This document shows positions 21,083 to 33,695 of a stretch of DNA of 64,000 nt, one piece after another (position 1 is the stretch's first letter; each line of letters starts with the position of its first letter). The DNA is from Gigaspora margarita (taxonomy: Eukaryota > Glomeromycota > Glomeromycetes > Diversisporales > Gigasporaceae): positions 311,166-375,165 of the forward strand of contig WTPW01000409.1 of NCBI GenBank assembly GCA_009809945.1, given 5' to 3'. Below the pieces are notes generated by a model. That model was given only the letters and a program-made list of their open reading frames with translations. It was not told where the DNA came from and searched no databases. The translations under genes and the position numbers were made by a program.

Positions 21083-22668
21083 TTAGAGCTTTTTACTAAT
21101 TTGAAATATTTCATATTCATCCACTGAAAAATATGAATACCCAATATCAAATGTAGCCGGATTTTTAATTCGTTTTTCGTATGATAAACTTTGCTCATTT
21201 GCCGAGTGAAAACACCAACATGTTGCATCTTGGTTAAAGTTATCATACATAACAAGACTGCAAGGTGCTCCACCAAAAATTGGACCATAATCATAATCAC
21301 ATTCAATTGCGCATCCAGGTTTCTTAACACGGCTTAAAATAGAATTTTGAATAGTCCTATTTTTCAATGAAAAAATAAAGCTATCATTACAATACTTTGC
21401 AACATCATCTGAACTTGATTTTTCCCATCCAATAGGATTATATCCACCAAGAATTTCGTCAGTGCCTTTAACTTTCATAACTACAACAAGATGTGTTTTC
21501 TTATCACATAAATTCCAAAATGAATCCTTGGTAAAACCATCCCTGCTTCCACGAAGAAGTAATTTAAATTCATATGGATTGTTTGCTGTAGAATATATAA
21601 TACTTTTTCTATCAATCCATGAAGCGATTTCATCTGCATGAGTTTCATTAAGAACTTTTGAAAATGGTTCTGTTACCCTGGTTGGCAATGTTGATGTCAA
21701 AACTATACGAGGTGGAAGAATTTCTGATAATATTGGTTTACTTGGAGATACAAGACTTTTCATTATTTCATCCCATAGATTTTTATCTAAAATTTGTTGA
21801 TATGGTTGTAAATTATCAATAATGTCATCACCGGATATCTGAAAATAACGGATAAGTGGTAAAATATTTTGTAAAGTTGTCTTTAATGCTAAAAAATCAT
21901 CATGTGCCCAATTTTTATGATCAGATGGTAGATCAGAATTTTGAGCAATTCCCCATTCAATAACACGATTCCAAATTTTTACTTCATCCATTTGTAAATC
22001 ATCACGTCCAATAAGTGATATTAAAGCGTTTTCTGGAATGGACTTAAAATCTTCAGAATTAAAAATCATATCCGGGTACTTTATCAAAATGTTATTGCAC
22101 CATTTTTGCAACTCTTGAAGTTTATTATGTTGAAAGCTTACTTTGTACACGTGGGAAAAATGTAGACGAAGCCAAGATGCTTGGGTTTCGATTAAATAAA
22201 TTTCAAGATTTTTAGCCAATTCTTCAAGAAGAAATTCATAAATAATAAGTATAAGTTCCAAGATAAATGATGGTTCAAGATTTTCTGAAGAAAATATTCC
22301 ACCATATATGTACCTTTAATTAAATTATTATATTAATACAAAACTTTTTAATATTTTAAAATACTGTATTTAAAATTATCAAGTAAGGACTATAAATAAA
22401 ATTATTATATAACTTACTTAATAATAATTTCAAATTGTTGAATAGTGACATTTTTTAAATTAACCGTCTTAATGTTGTTCCCATCTTTATTAGTATTTGC
22501 TAATTCATTACGAAAATATAATGATCTATATTTTAAAATGGCAGAATGTGCCTGGTATATCTTAGTATTTGGATATTGGCCAACATTAATTATTACATTA
22601 AAATCTTCTTCGTCATTTAGAAGTTCGAGATAATTGTTTGAAAGCTTTTCGAAAAATTTTAATGACAT
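21083..22668 (-). CDS. BTB-BACK-TLDc domain protein, intact, two exons
   Basis: The only intact host gene. Exon 1 is 22418-22668 and exon 2 is 21083-22313; the 104-bp intron (22314-22417) starts GTAAGT, ends AAAG, and the spliced frame is 493 codons plus stop. In order are a BTB domain (about residues 20-120, with DFNVIINVG and HSAILKYRSLYFRNEL), a BACK-like helical region (about 125-240, with WCNNILIKYP and WNRVIEWGI), and a TLDc domain (about 315-490, with LLLRGSRDGF, GGYNPIGW and a YFSVDEYEIFQI end). BTB-BACK proteins usually serve as substrate adaptors for cullin-3 ubiquitin ligases, and TLDc domains are linked to oxidative-stress and V-ATPase roles. The exact role here is inferred. The family is hugely expanded in Glomeromycotina. 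The start follows the family pattern (MSLKFFEKLSNNYLELL). No break is visible. Confidence 0.95.
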
Positions 22669-23843
22669 TTTCTGATTGACGAGTGAAAAGAGTTGCTGGT
22701 GAGACTAATATGTTTCACCAGTTGAATCTGGTTAAATTTGTGACTTTGTACCCTTTGTTTGTATTACTGGCACAAATAAGTAAATCTGTCATTAATACAG
22801 AATACGTATAACATAAAACTTAGATTGCTGAAACGAGAATATTGATTCATTTAGCTAATTTGCTGTTGATTTTTCCGACAAATTCATTTTGTCCAATGAA
22901 AAAATGGCTTGATAAAAAAAATTCTATGTTACATTATTAGTCATCGAATAACTTCTTGATTCAAACCGGTTATCCGGTTTCTTTATCTATAAATGGTTTA
23001 GCATTCATTTTCAAAAGTCACAATGGCTTCGACTTCACTTAAAATTGATACGTAATGCATATTATATAATAATCGTCTAAGGTTATTCATTTAAAGTTTC
23101 CACAGCAATAAATGCAAATACTGCACGTTAAAGAAATTTTAGATTTGTAAAAAAAGGTAAAACAAAAACAAAATAGAATGATATTTTATTGTTGCGAATA
23201 TAAGATCATACATTAAAATTAAAAAGGTGAAAATAAATGTCAGCAAATTGTTTTTCAAAAAAGTTTGATGTGGATACAGTACAATTATTTTCTCTAAGAA
23301 TTATAAAATAGTCTCTTATGGGTGAGTTTTCGCAAAGTTTCGGAAGTTTCACCATTTCGAATTCGGAAGTTTCGACTTTTAGAATTTCCGGCAAAACCAA
23401 AACTCCTGTTTACCGTTATTTCAGAATCATATACCTATAATTTAATTAAGTTCTCCGGAAAAAAAAAACAAACTCAAACCCAATTTGATGAATACCGCAT
23501 TTATCCGGCATGAGTACCCAGGGTGTTTACTTTGTACGTTTAGTACCTGTATACTTGCGTAGAGATGGTAAACCGTATGAATAAGACATACGTATCTAGG
23601 TACTTAAATATGATCTTACCATACTCAGTACCCGAATATAAATCAAAAAATTGGCCTTCAACACTGCTGCACAGGGTACATATGGGTGCAGTCAGCTAAA
23701 AAGGTGCTTATGGTATTTCTTGCAAAAATACGTTAACTATACTATTGTATAAAGCAAGTGTCTTTCTATTTTCTTTCTGACATTTTTTTAAATGTATCGT
23801 CATTGTTATTGTTACACTAAATTTTAAACGTGATTTCTCACGG
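22669..23843. other. Upstream region of the BTB gene, no further gene recognised
   Basis: It probably contains the promoter, but no clear TATA or initiator can be singled out in such AT-rich DNA. Small repeats are visible: CGGAAGTTTC twice near 23340-23370 and GAGTACCC/CAGTACCC near 23512-23635. Short frames are unconvincing. Confidence 0.45.
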
Positions 23844-23851
23844 GCTACCAT

Positions 23852-24207
23852 CAGGGACCCGGAAAAATATCGATTTGATTTAGCAAAAGTTTATATCGAT
23901 TTGGTCAAAAATATCGATATGCCCATGATTGACCAATAATAATTTAAGATTTGGTGTAACATTAAATAACGTGATCAGCATCTAAGTTCGGAAATTTTGT
24001 TAGTTGATTGTCTACATCTCCGAAACCTGCCGACATTTTAGGTTGGCCAAATTCATATTGCCCGGCCCAAATTATACTTTTAATTTTGCCCGAAATGGTG
24101 TAGTTACACTGCATAAAAAATTGTAAAAATATCGATTTCCCTATGATTTGGCCTAAAAATATCGATCTATATTGATCTATATATATCAATATTTTTCCGT
24201 GTCCCTG
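23852..24207. mobile_element. hAT-like MITE, 356 bp, exact 8-bp duplication
   Basis: Ends CAGGGACCCGGAAAAATAT and ATATTTTTCCGTGTCCCTG fit the hAT rule. GCTACCAT flanks both sides (23844-23851, 24208-24215). ATCGATTT words recur inside both ends as subterminal repeats. Confidence 0.92.
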
Positions 24208-24417
24208 GCTACCATATCTGAAAATAACAAGCAGCATAGTTCTGAAAATCATAACGAAACTTTCTTATTATTTCAAAATTATCTTAATTATGTTTATTAT
24301 CAAAAAATAGTAAAATCGATAATTCCTTTTCAAATCATTTTAATACAAACGCAATTATATGCTTGCTAGAACGAGAAATCATCCTGAAAAACTTTATCGT
24401 TTGGTTATGATTATCAA

Positions 24418-24602
24418 AATGGAAAAAATGGAGTCCTGATTTAGGTTACTTTCTTGGAATGCATGGTGTTGGTAATTGCTATCTAAATGGAATTGACGTT
24501 GAAAAAGATGAACGTAAAGCTTTCTTATATTATCGCAAATCTTCTTATATGTACGTACATGGAATTTTTCAAGTTGATTATTGTTACGACAAAGGAGTTT
24601 GA
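24418..24602 (+). pseudogene. Sel1-repeat protein fragment
   Basis: The plus frame reads LGMHGVGNCYLNGIDVEKDE, then RKAFLYYRKSS, then IFQVDYCYDKGV before a stop. This is one Sel1-like repeat and the start of the next (family pattern: LGYCYxxGIGVEKDExKAFxYYxKSAExG). Sel1 proteins are solenoid adaptors, often fused to kinases in these fungi. Upstream sequence (23782-24365, once the hAT MITE is removed) may be the eroded remainder, with only ENNKQ and PEKLYRLV-like hints. It is truncated on both sides and not functional. Confidence 0.7.
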
Positions 24603-24639
24603 GTTATAATCCGCATTTATTTAGCACTCACATAATGTA

Positions 24640-25218
24640 AGGGAGAAAGGAGTATTCTGACGAAGAGGGGTATTGTGATGGATTGGAATATCTTGTGTTC
24701 CTATGATCAGATCTGGATGAAAATTTATACCATCGATTCCCCTGAGTAAGAGGAATCGAATAGTATAAATTTCAGCTGATTCTGATCACATGGTTACTAA
24801 ATACCAGGGAAAATATTCCAATTCATCACAATACCTCTTTTATATAGAATGCTATAACTAAAGGTATTATAATGAAACAGGAATCTCTGAATACTGATCA
24901 TAAGCAGATAAAATTTGTACTATTAGATTCCTCTCATTAAGAGGAATTGAATGATATAAATTTTATCCAGTTCTGATCACAGGATCACAAGGCATTCCCA
25001 ATTCGTCACAATACCCCAAGGCCAAAATTTTCTTTTTTTAAAAAAAATAATTAAATTAAAATAGTTTGTGATCCAGTGATCAGGATCAACCAATTTTAGT
25101 TTCGTTAGACTCAGCTTGATGAGACGAGTCAGAAGATACTAATATTGTTTGGTTTGAATCAGCATATCACAGGATACGAATGAAACATTTTACTTCATCA
25201 AAATACCTCTTTCTCCCT
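24640..25218. mobile_element. TIR element of three hairpin units, TA flanks
   Basis: AGGGAGAAAGGAGTATTCTG at the left pairs with a right end reading AATACCTCTTTCTCCCT. Both are flanked by TA. Inside, a TTGTGATGGATTGGAATA-like word and its complement (CCAATTCRTCACAATACC) delimit three units, each holding one hairpin (24723-24775, 24909-24966, 25093-25150). Confidence 0.78.
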
Positions 25219-25459
25219 TATATAAAGTTAATTTATTGGATGACAGGAAGATATGTTATATAATATAAAGCCTTTTGGACAGTTTAGTGGACAATATTGG
25301 CTAAACTATTGTAGTACTTGGTATATCTTTAAAAATTAAATAGTTTAATATAATAATTTTTTTTATTGATTAATATAGTCATACTCTTATACTCTTGGTA
25401 TAATAACATGTGCCAACTAAAATTACAACATAATTTGTACATAATGCAACTGTAATATA

Positions 25460-27298
25460 TCAGTCGATCGAGATGTTATGCAAATCAAGTGAATAAAATT
25501 TGAGTGATTGACACTCATATGAAATTCTCAATTTTCATAGAAATTACAACGGTAGGCCATTTTCAATCATTTTTAGGGGTTTTCTAAAAAGAACTATCAT
25601 TTTGGTCAACGTGAAATGATTTCGTAAACAAATACTTTCTATCATTATATTTAAAGTAAAAAAAAATAATAAACTCAAAAGAATCTTGTCTTCAAAGATG
25701 CCCTTTTGTTTCACAATCTATAGTAAGTCAATAAAAATTTTCACTACAAAAAAATGAAGTTGCTGTAAAATTTTTACACTGAGATTTAAACCTCTTAACA
25801 CATGGGTTTACAAAACCATTAACAGCCTTTTTTAGATTATGCTTAAAAAAAAAAGCATTAGCTGATGTACTTTGAAAGAACACCACATTGAATTCTTTAG
25901 AATAATAAGTTGGAACAATAAACTTGGACTAGAAAAGCATTAGCTGAAGTACTTTGCGGAATACTGTAGGATTTTTCAGACCTTAGTTAGGATAATAAAC
26001 TTGGGTCAAAGAAACAAAAAGTACTTTGCAAAAACATTATGTCAATTTTTTTGGATCTTGAAATAATAGCAGAACATTATGTTGACTTCTTTGGGCCAAA
26101 CTTGAATCAGAAGGGCGAAAAGCATCACTTTGCAAGAACATCATATTGATCTTCTTAAATAAACTTGAATCAGAAGGACAAAAAGCATAAGCAAATACAT
26201 CATGTTTGTATCGAGATAATAGTATCAAATTAAATTACTAACTAAATAGTTTTTTTTAAGAACAAATTATAATTGAAATATAATTAAATAAAATTTATTA
26301 ATTATTATATAAAATTTACTAATTTATTAAAATTTATTGAAAATTAATTTACAATATACTCATCAATTATTACAAGTGTAAACTACATAACAGCCTATTT
26401 AACTTTGTTAACTATAAATTATTTGAATTATCATTTTAACCAAATTTATCAAGCCTAAAAAATCGTATATGTAGATATGAATACCTAAACCTCCAATATC
26501 TAACACTGTGAATCAAGGACAAAATTTGATAACAATAGAGAGCTACAGATGAAGAAAAAATAACAAAAAATTTTGCAACTCAGCCCCAACTATGAAATGA
26601 AAATGAGATGGTCTAATTGTACTTCTAACCCAAGTCACTTCTTTTCATTACCACTATACCCAAAATGTGTCTGCACCCGCCAAAACATATAATATACAAA
26701 CTAAGATTGATCATATATGAATATATGAATTTGGAATCGTGCTATAACTGATATGAGATTAAAAAAAAATATTTTCAAACCTATAAATTTTTTAAAGAAT
26801 TATAAACAAAGACCTTAATAAACAAAATAACTTCTCTCAAATGTGTTTACTATAAGTGTGTTATATTTTCATACTAAAAAAAAATAAAAATTTAATTAAT
26901 AAAATTTGAATCTAATTACTATAAAATAGTTTTTTTAATTTTCTCTGCATTTTTTATAAGATACCCTCCTTTCAAAGATGCATTTTGCAAAAAGTTCTAG
27001 CTCATTCACATCTGAAAAGCTATTTTCACATCAAGATCTTGAAAACTCCAAAAGAATCTTGCAAAAGAATACAAAATAATTGCCTATCTTTAAAGGGGTT
27101 GTACACTACTAGTTGACATTAGTTTTTATATTTTATACCTTGTACGATTCATTGAAAACCTGGCAACTTACTTGTTTTAATAAACATTATGTTATAACTA
27201 AGGCTTTGGATGAAAATTTTAAAAACATGATTTCGTCTATTTGTGTAATTTATGAAAATCATATGATAAAAAATTAGGTGTGACATCTCGATCACTGA
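25460..27298. mobile_element. Probable 1.84 kb TIR element
   Basis: TCAGTCGATCGAGATGT at the left pairs with ACATCTCGATCACTGA at the right, with TA flanks. Pairing continues imperfectly inward through a CATATGA and a TTTTCATA stretch. The middle has a degenerate tandem array (25845-26215). No transposase is recognised. Confidence 0.5.
25845..26215. repeat. Degenerate tandem array, roughly 80-bp unit
   Basis: Units contain AAAGCATTAGCTGAAGTAC, then TTTGCAAGAACATCATATTGA, then AATAAACTTGAATCAGAAG, with much drift. Four to five copies. Confidence 0.65.
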
Positions 27299-27661
27299 TA
27301 TGTAATTATTAAGTCATTGCAAAAAACACATGCACTGTTAAACAATGAAGAGTAATTTTTTTTTAATTTTTATAGAATACTGTATGATTTTATTTCTATC
27401 AAACCATTTTCTATTTGTATTAATATAATACTAATTAAAAGTAAAATTCTGCAGAATTCAATTAATAGCATTCTATTTACTCTAATAATTTTGTTATATA
27501 TTTTTTGAATATAAATAGTGTAATAGTGAAGATTGGTTTAATGGTGAAAATTGGATTCATGATATATAGTAGTAGAAAGTGATTGATAAAAACTTGACTT
27601 GTGAAAAAAGAGTAATAAAGAGAGGTTAATAATAATATATAATCCTCCAGAGTGTAGCAGA

Positions 27662-30600
27662 TAGGGTTGCAACCCAAACCTATTAGTTTGGGATTTGGTA
27701 GAAACCCAAACAGTATTTACTAGGTTTCGCAACATAGTTCTAATTTGCCATAATATCAAACATTTATGATATATAACTTGTATTATGCCTAGAAGTCCCA
27801 AATTTTTACATATAAAAACTGGTTTGGGTCTAATCCCAAATAAGGATAGGACATGTAGTATTTAATTATTAATGTATCTTCCCTAACAATTATATATTAT
27901 AATAAAATCCATATTTGTAGAGATAGAAAAAATGCATATTTTAGAATTAAATGCACATGAATGCGCATTAATGTGTATTAATGCGCATAATATATATAAA
28001 ATTTTTTAATTTTTATCATTATTATTGATAAACATCTAAATAAAGATACTACATATTGATTCTGAATTAGATTTTGCCTAAAAATATAAATTTTTACAAA
28101 TTAGTTAATTGTAAACTTCATCATTGCTTATCTTTATATAATTTGAGAATTTACTAGCACCTGGCCTGTGGCATGCCAAAAAATCTTTAAAATCCATAAA
28201 TTCTCATTATAAATATGCTGAGTTAGTTTGCATTAAAAAATTCTGTTACTGAACATACTATTCTATTAACTACAGTATATGGTTAAGATTGAGTTGGTTT
28301 GCATTAAAATTATAATATGCAAATAATTTATGTCACAATAATTACAGATATAAATAGTATTGACATCTTAATTTAAATTTTTTCATGGTCTGATTACAGT
28401 CTTTGGATATAGCAAATTATAAATAGAAATGCAATTGAATTTTTTTTTTATTCTTAGTACTAATTACTATTTATTATACACTCTTATATAAAATTAGTAG
28501 ATATTTTTGTGCAGACAGGACATTTGTGACTGTGTGATAATTTTATTTTCTTTGGATTGATTTCCTTACAATGCCATGTTTTGCAAGTACAGAATTTGTA
28601 TTGGCATTCACCAATACAATTATATTATCTCATATCAATTGTTAATAAATTTGAATTGTGGTAACATTCTTGATTATAACTTGCTTATCAATATATTAGT
28701 CTTAACATTTTGATAATGGGTTATATAACCAATCAAAAAGTGTTAAAGCACAATAACTTGATTATATTACTATACAGTATTAGATTTAGCACACTGATTA
28801 CCTTTTGAACATATCCATAATTTTATTGGTTAGTAGATCAACATAAAACTATGAATCACTAAAAAAATTAGTTGATTATTAGATAATCTTTGTAGCAAAA
28901 AATTATGACCAAAAATTCTGGAAATCAATTATCTAAATATTTGGTTGAATGTAATTTTTTTTATATTTACTAATATATTACTATTTTATTTTTATTAATC
29001 TTATGTTTTATTTATTGTAGAGCATTTGCCGTGTTCTTGCACTTAGTGCTCCTACGAACCGGACTCGAACTGACTTTAGTCAAGTCTGAGTCTGGTTCGA
29101 TTTTCAGACTGGACTCGAACTTTTATATTCAGACTTTTTAGTCAAGTCCGAGTTCAGTCTGGGTCCAGTTCAAAGTTCACGAACCAGTCCAGGTTCGAAT
29201 ATAGTTATATGTATTTTTTGGTGCTGAACAAGTTTACTTAGTGCATGTTTATAGAATTAATTAGTAAAATTTTATGAATTATAAGATTTTATAAAATTTA
29301 TTAATAAAATTTTATAAAATCTTATAATTCATAAAATTTTACTAATTAATTCTAAAAAAAATGCACTAAGTAAACTTGTTCATCACCTAAAAATGCATCA
29401 AATCAGCAGAATTAATTTTATTTTACTTGAAATTTAGAGGATAGATGCATAATTTTGGATTTTTGATCAAAAAAGTCAAATTTAAGCATCTATTCTCCAA
29501 ATTTCAAGTAAAATAAAAAACAATCGGCCGATTTAATGTATTTTTAGGAGCTAAATAAGTTTACTTAGTGCATTAAGTTAGAAATAATAAGAGAAATCTT
29601 GTGAATCACAAGGTTTTATAGAATTTTATTAATAGAATTCTATGAAATCTTATGATTCACAAAATTTTATTAATTAATTCTAACTTTATGCACTAAGTAA
29701 ATTTGTTCAGCACCTACAGATACTTTAATCAGCTGAATTTTTTTTATTTTACTTGAAATTTGGAGAATTGATGCTTAAATTTGATTTTTTGATCAAAAAT
29801 CCAAAATTTTGCACCTATTTTTTAAATTTCAAGTAAAATAAAAATAATTATGCCGATTTGATGTATTTTTAGGTGCTGAATAAGTTTACTTAGTGCATTA
29901 AGTTAGAATTAATTAATAAGAATTTGCGAGTTATAAGTTTTTATAGAATTTTATTAATAAAATTCTATAAAAACTTATAACTCACAAATTCTTATTAATT
30001 AATTCTAACTTAATGCACTAAGTAAACTTATTCAGCACCTAAAAATACATCAAATCGGCATAATTATTTTTATTTTACTTGAAATTTAAAAAATAGGTGC
30101 AAAATTTTGGATTTTTGATCAAAAAATCAAATTTAAGCATCAATTCTCCAAATTTCAAGTAAAATAAAAAAAATTCAGCCGATTTAAAGTATTTGTAGGT
30201 GCTGAACAAATTTACTTAGTGCATAAAGTTAGAATTAATTAATAAAATTTTGTGAGTCATAAGATTTCATAGAATTCTATTAATAAAATTCTATAAAATC
30301 TTGTGATTCACAAGATTTCACTAACTAATTCTAACTTAATGCACTAAATAAACTTATTCAGCACCTAAAAATACATTAAATCGGCCAATTGTTTTTTATT
30401 TTACTTTAAATTTGGAGAATAGATGCTTAAATTTGACTTTTTTGATCAAAAATCCAAAATTATGCATCTATCCTCTAAATTTCAAGTAAAATAAAATTAA
30501 TTCTGCCGATTTGATGCATTTTTAGGTGCTGAATAAGTTTACTTAGTGCATAAAGTTAGAATTAATTAATAAAATTTTGTGAATTATAAGATTTTATAAA

Positions 30601-31510
30601 ATTTTATTAATAAAATTTTATAAAATCTTATAATTCATAAAATTTTACTAATTAATTCTAAAAACATGCACTAAGTAAACTTGTTCAGCACCAAAAAATA
30701 CATATAATTATATTCGAACCCGGACCGGTTCGCGAACTTCGAACCGGACTCGGACTGAACTTATACTTGAGTCTGAGTCTGGTCCGAAGTCCGAAATTAG
30801 TAAAATTTAGAGTCCGAGTCCGGTTCGATCCTGGACCGAACCCGGACCGGACCGAACCCGAACTGAACCTAGGAGCACTACTTGCACTTGTTCTTGCACT
30901 TGCACTTATTCTTGCACTTATTTGAATTTGAGACTATTATACAAAACATTTTCAAATTCGTGAACTTTTTTTTAGCCCAAAATAGGTTTTAAATATTAGG
31001 CAAACAAACAGCAAAAGTAAATTTGACAAATTCACATTTCACAATTTTGTGTTATTTAAGAGCATTAATATGGGCATTAAAAATAATATAAAAATTATAC
31101 AAATGTTATAATAATTACTCAACCATAATAATCATCATAATTATTGTACATATTTTTGGTAGTTTTCTCACATTTAGGTCATATTTTTCAGATATAACCA
31201 ATCAAAATGTAAAAGAAAACTGACCCAGAATTGAAGTATATAGTTAGAATGTTAATTACACTTATATTTAATTTTTTATATAAATTTTTTGATGGGATAA
31301 AATTTGTATAATTAGGAGATATGCGCAATTATTGAATAATTTAAAGATTATATTATCATATGAATAATTATTTAATGAATTAATAGTTTTTGAGTTTGAC
31401 ACTAAATTTGAGTTTTGGTCATGAGTTCAAACTAGGTAGAAATATTGAATCCCAAACCCAAACTAGGTAGAAATACCATAACTAAAAAAAGGGTTTAGGT
31501 CGCAACTCTA
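27662..31510. mobile_element. Large hAT-like TIR element enclosing the giant palindrome
   Basis: TAGGGTTGCAACCCAAACC and the complement of TAGAGTTGCGACCTAAACCC form the ends, consistent with the hAT rule. CCCAAAC words recur inside both ends. The flanking 8-mers GTAGCAGA and GTAATGGA differ by three transitions, so the duplication is only plausible. Nothing in the non-palindromic part (27680-29040, 30890-31420) looks like a transposase. Confidence 0.65.
29044..30880. mobile_element. Giant palindromic hAT-like foldback, 326-bp period
   Basis: Ends TAGTGCTCCTA and TAGGAGCACTA are flanked by an exact 8-bp duplication CTTGCACT (29036-29043, 30881-30888). About 180 bp at each end are GC-rich runs of GGACCGAAC/GGACTCGAAC words. 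The middle alternates two palindromes. A (GTTTACTTAGTGCAT ... ATGCACTAAGTAAAC) starts near 29230, 29557, 29882, 30208 and 30535. B (TTTTACTTGAAATTT ... AAATTTCAAGTAAAA) lies between them. The centre of the third A palindrome (about 29955) falls within a few bases of the element's midpoint (29962), so the whole element is one large palindrome. No coding. Confidence 0.9.
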
Positions 31511-33377
31511 GTAATGGAGGACTTACTAAGAGAGCAATAGACCAAAATTTGTGTGTGTTGGGTCCATTCACATGATATTGAGCCAATTAGCATTTCAAAA
31601 CATATAAACAGATTAACACAGATCAGTCTGATAAGGCATAAAAAATTATATAGTCTTGTATTATGCTCTGGACTTTAACATTTATATTTTTCTAGTAATA
31701 ATACTTTGGAATGAACACATGTACCATTGATCAAATTATGAAATATCAATTATTCAGAATTAGTCAGAATTTTTTTATTTGCACTTAGTAGCAATTGGGC
31801 TTAGTGCTATGTTAAATTACTTTTTTGGGAAGATTGGTTGTATTAAGTTTAATTTTGGAAATAAATTTTTATCAAGTTAATTTTTTTTGGCAATTTTGGG
31901 TTCTATAAAATTCAACTGGTTGTATTAAGAGCTCTATATCTAGCTCAAGTGCACAATGAAAGAGCAGTGTATTATACAAAGAGCTGAGCTAGCTATATTG
32001 TACTCAAAGTATTTTTACTTATAAATATCAGTTGTATATATATTGAATTTTAAACTTTTAAGATATATGTTTACAAATATTTGGACAGTCAAAAGTAGAA
32101 ACCAAGGAAATTGTTTTTAGTAAGTTTTTTTAAAAATTTTTTAATTAGAATATCTTGACAACTATTAAACCAAATCTAATAATTTTTTATTTAATTCTAT
32201 AACTATATAAATTAAAATAAAAAAAATTTATTAAGTTTTTGTTGTTAAGATATTTTATTTAATGTCTTGAAAAATTTACTTAGAAACAATTTACTTGGTT
32301 TCTACTTTTGACTGCCTATTTAATTACAATAAAAAAAATTTTATTAATTGTTAATATAAAATTGTTAACTTAATAAATCATACTTAAGAATTATCTGATA
32401 TGCATAGAAAGTATTGATAAAATGATATAATTAGTGATTAATCATTGTTTTTATGTACTTTAGTATAAAAATTTTAATAGCGATAAAAGATCATGCAATT
32501 TTTACCTGATAACGATAATAGTTTCACAAAAGTGTACCTGCAAAATCTGTAACAGTGATAGAAATTTTCTGTTTACAAGATCTTAAATAGCAATTATTGT
32601 AAAAAATCTGATCATAAAAATAAGCTTCTATTCTCTATGATTCCTTTAACTCATTGGGTTGTTAATGGGCTTTATGTAATATTACAAACCCAGACCAATT
32701 ATAGTTACTATTAGAATCACAAATTGGTACAAAACTAATTCTAATACAATAATATTATCTATATTTGAAGAAAGTAATGAAACTTTTCTATTATTTATAC
32801 TAATAACACAAGTTTTGTGGCATAGAATAATTCAGCTCGATATAATTGTTTGGATCAAATATTCTTTACATATTTATTAATTATCCCTTATATGATCATT
32901 AATACAACCAATGATTTGATTAAATCTTTAATTGGATCATTTTCTATAAAGATGTTCTATGCATAGTGGATAATTCATTTATTAATTATACTAATTTCTA
33001 AGAATCATGATCACTCAATTATAACATTTGATCACTACATGCATACCTAAAGTTGGTGGTAAGATTACTGAATTATATAATTACAATTATATGTCGTAAT
33101 GCTGTAACATCATAATTAGGGATGTTGTTGACCTATAAAAATATACAAAAATAGGCATAACTCTCGATTTAGTGATCAGAATTCGATGAAACAACTACAA
33201 TTCAATTTAGCTTGTCAAGATGGTTCAAATGAACTATAGATTATTTCTGTATGACTACTAGGTACTAAGATCAGAACCAATGAACTATCAAGTATAGGAT
33301 CTATAATTTGATTGGCTAGGCGATCTAATGCAGGCCAAAGTGCATATATGGCATTTATAAAACATATTATATTTATA
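31511..33377. other. AT-rich region with one MITE, no gene
   Basis: Apart from the MITE at 32083-32316 I see a single MITE-like end near 31795 and a twice-repeated GGTTGTATTAAG (about 31846 and 31919). The stretch 33140-33300 has higher complexity but no reading frame or family I recognise. Confidence 0.45.
32083..32316. mobile_element. MITE, 234 bp, long imperfect inverted arms
   Basis: CAGTCAAAAGTAGAAACCAA on the left pairs with TTGGTTTCTACTTTTGACTG on the right, and pairing continues across most of the element. TATTT flanks both sides. Superfamily unclear. Confidence 0.75.
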
Positions 33378-33695
33378 GCGGGTCCGTATTATTTCACTGA
33401 AAATTACTGCACAGACACCCATTTCACTGACTAATTATTCACCAACAAATTCATTTTACCGACAGTTCATTTCATCAAACTCATTTTACCGACAAGTTTT
33501 TTCTAAAAAGCATACTAACTTTAACTCTAATTTTACCCTGACCCTACCCTGACCCTAATGACAATGACCAGAATTACTTTGTCGGTAAAATGAGCTTCGG
33601 TGAAATGAACTGTTGGTAAAATGAACTTGTCGATGAATAATTTGTTAGTGAAATGGGGTGTCTGTGAAGTGATTGTCAGTGAAATGATTGTCACC
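33378..33695. mobile_element. MITE of alternating ATTTCACTGA and ATTTTACCGACA words
   Basis: Flanked by an exact 8-bp duplication TATTTATA (33370-33377, 33696-33703). Both arms are built from the words TTTCACTGA, ACAGACACCC and CATTTTACCGACA in the same order. The loop holds telomere-like CCCTGACCCTA repeats. Confidence 0.85.

Noticed and set aside
20986-21330. Second minus-strand frame over the end of the BTB gene
   Set aside because: Out-of-frame shadow of the TLDc coding region.
29230-30690. Regular 326-bp repeats considered as a CRISPR-like array
   Set aside because: Each unit is palindromic throughout, with no unique spacers of constant length and no cas genes; the DNA is eukaryotic.
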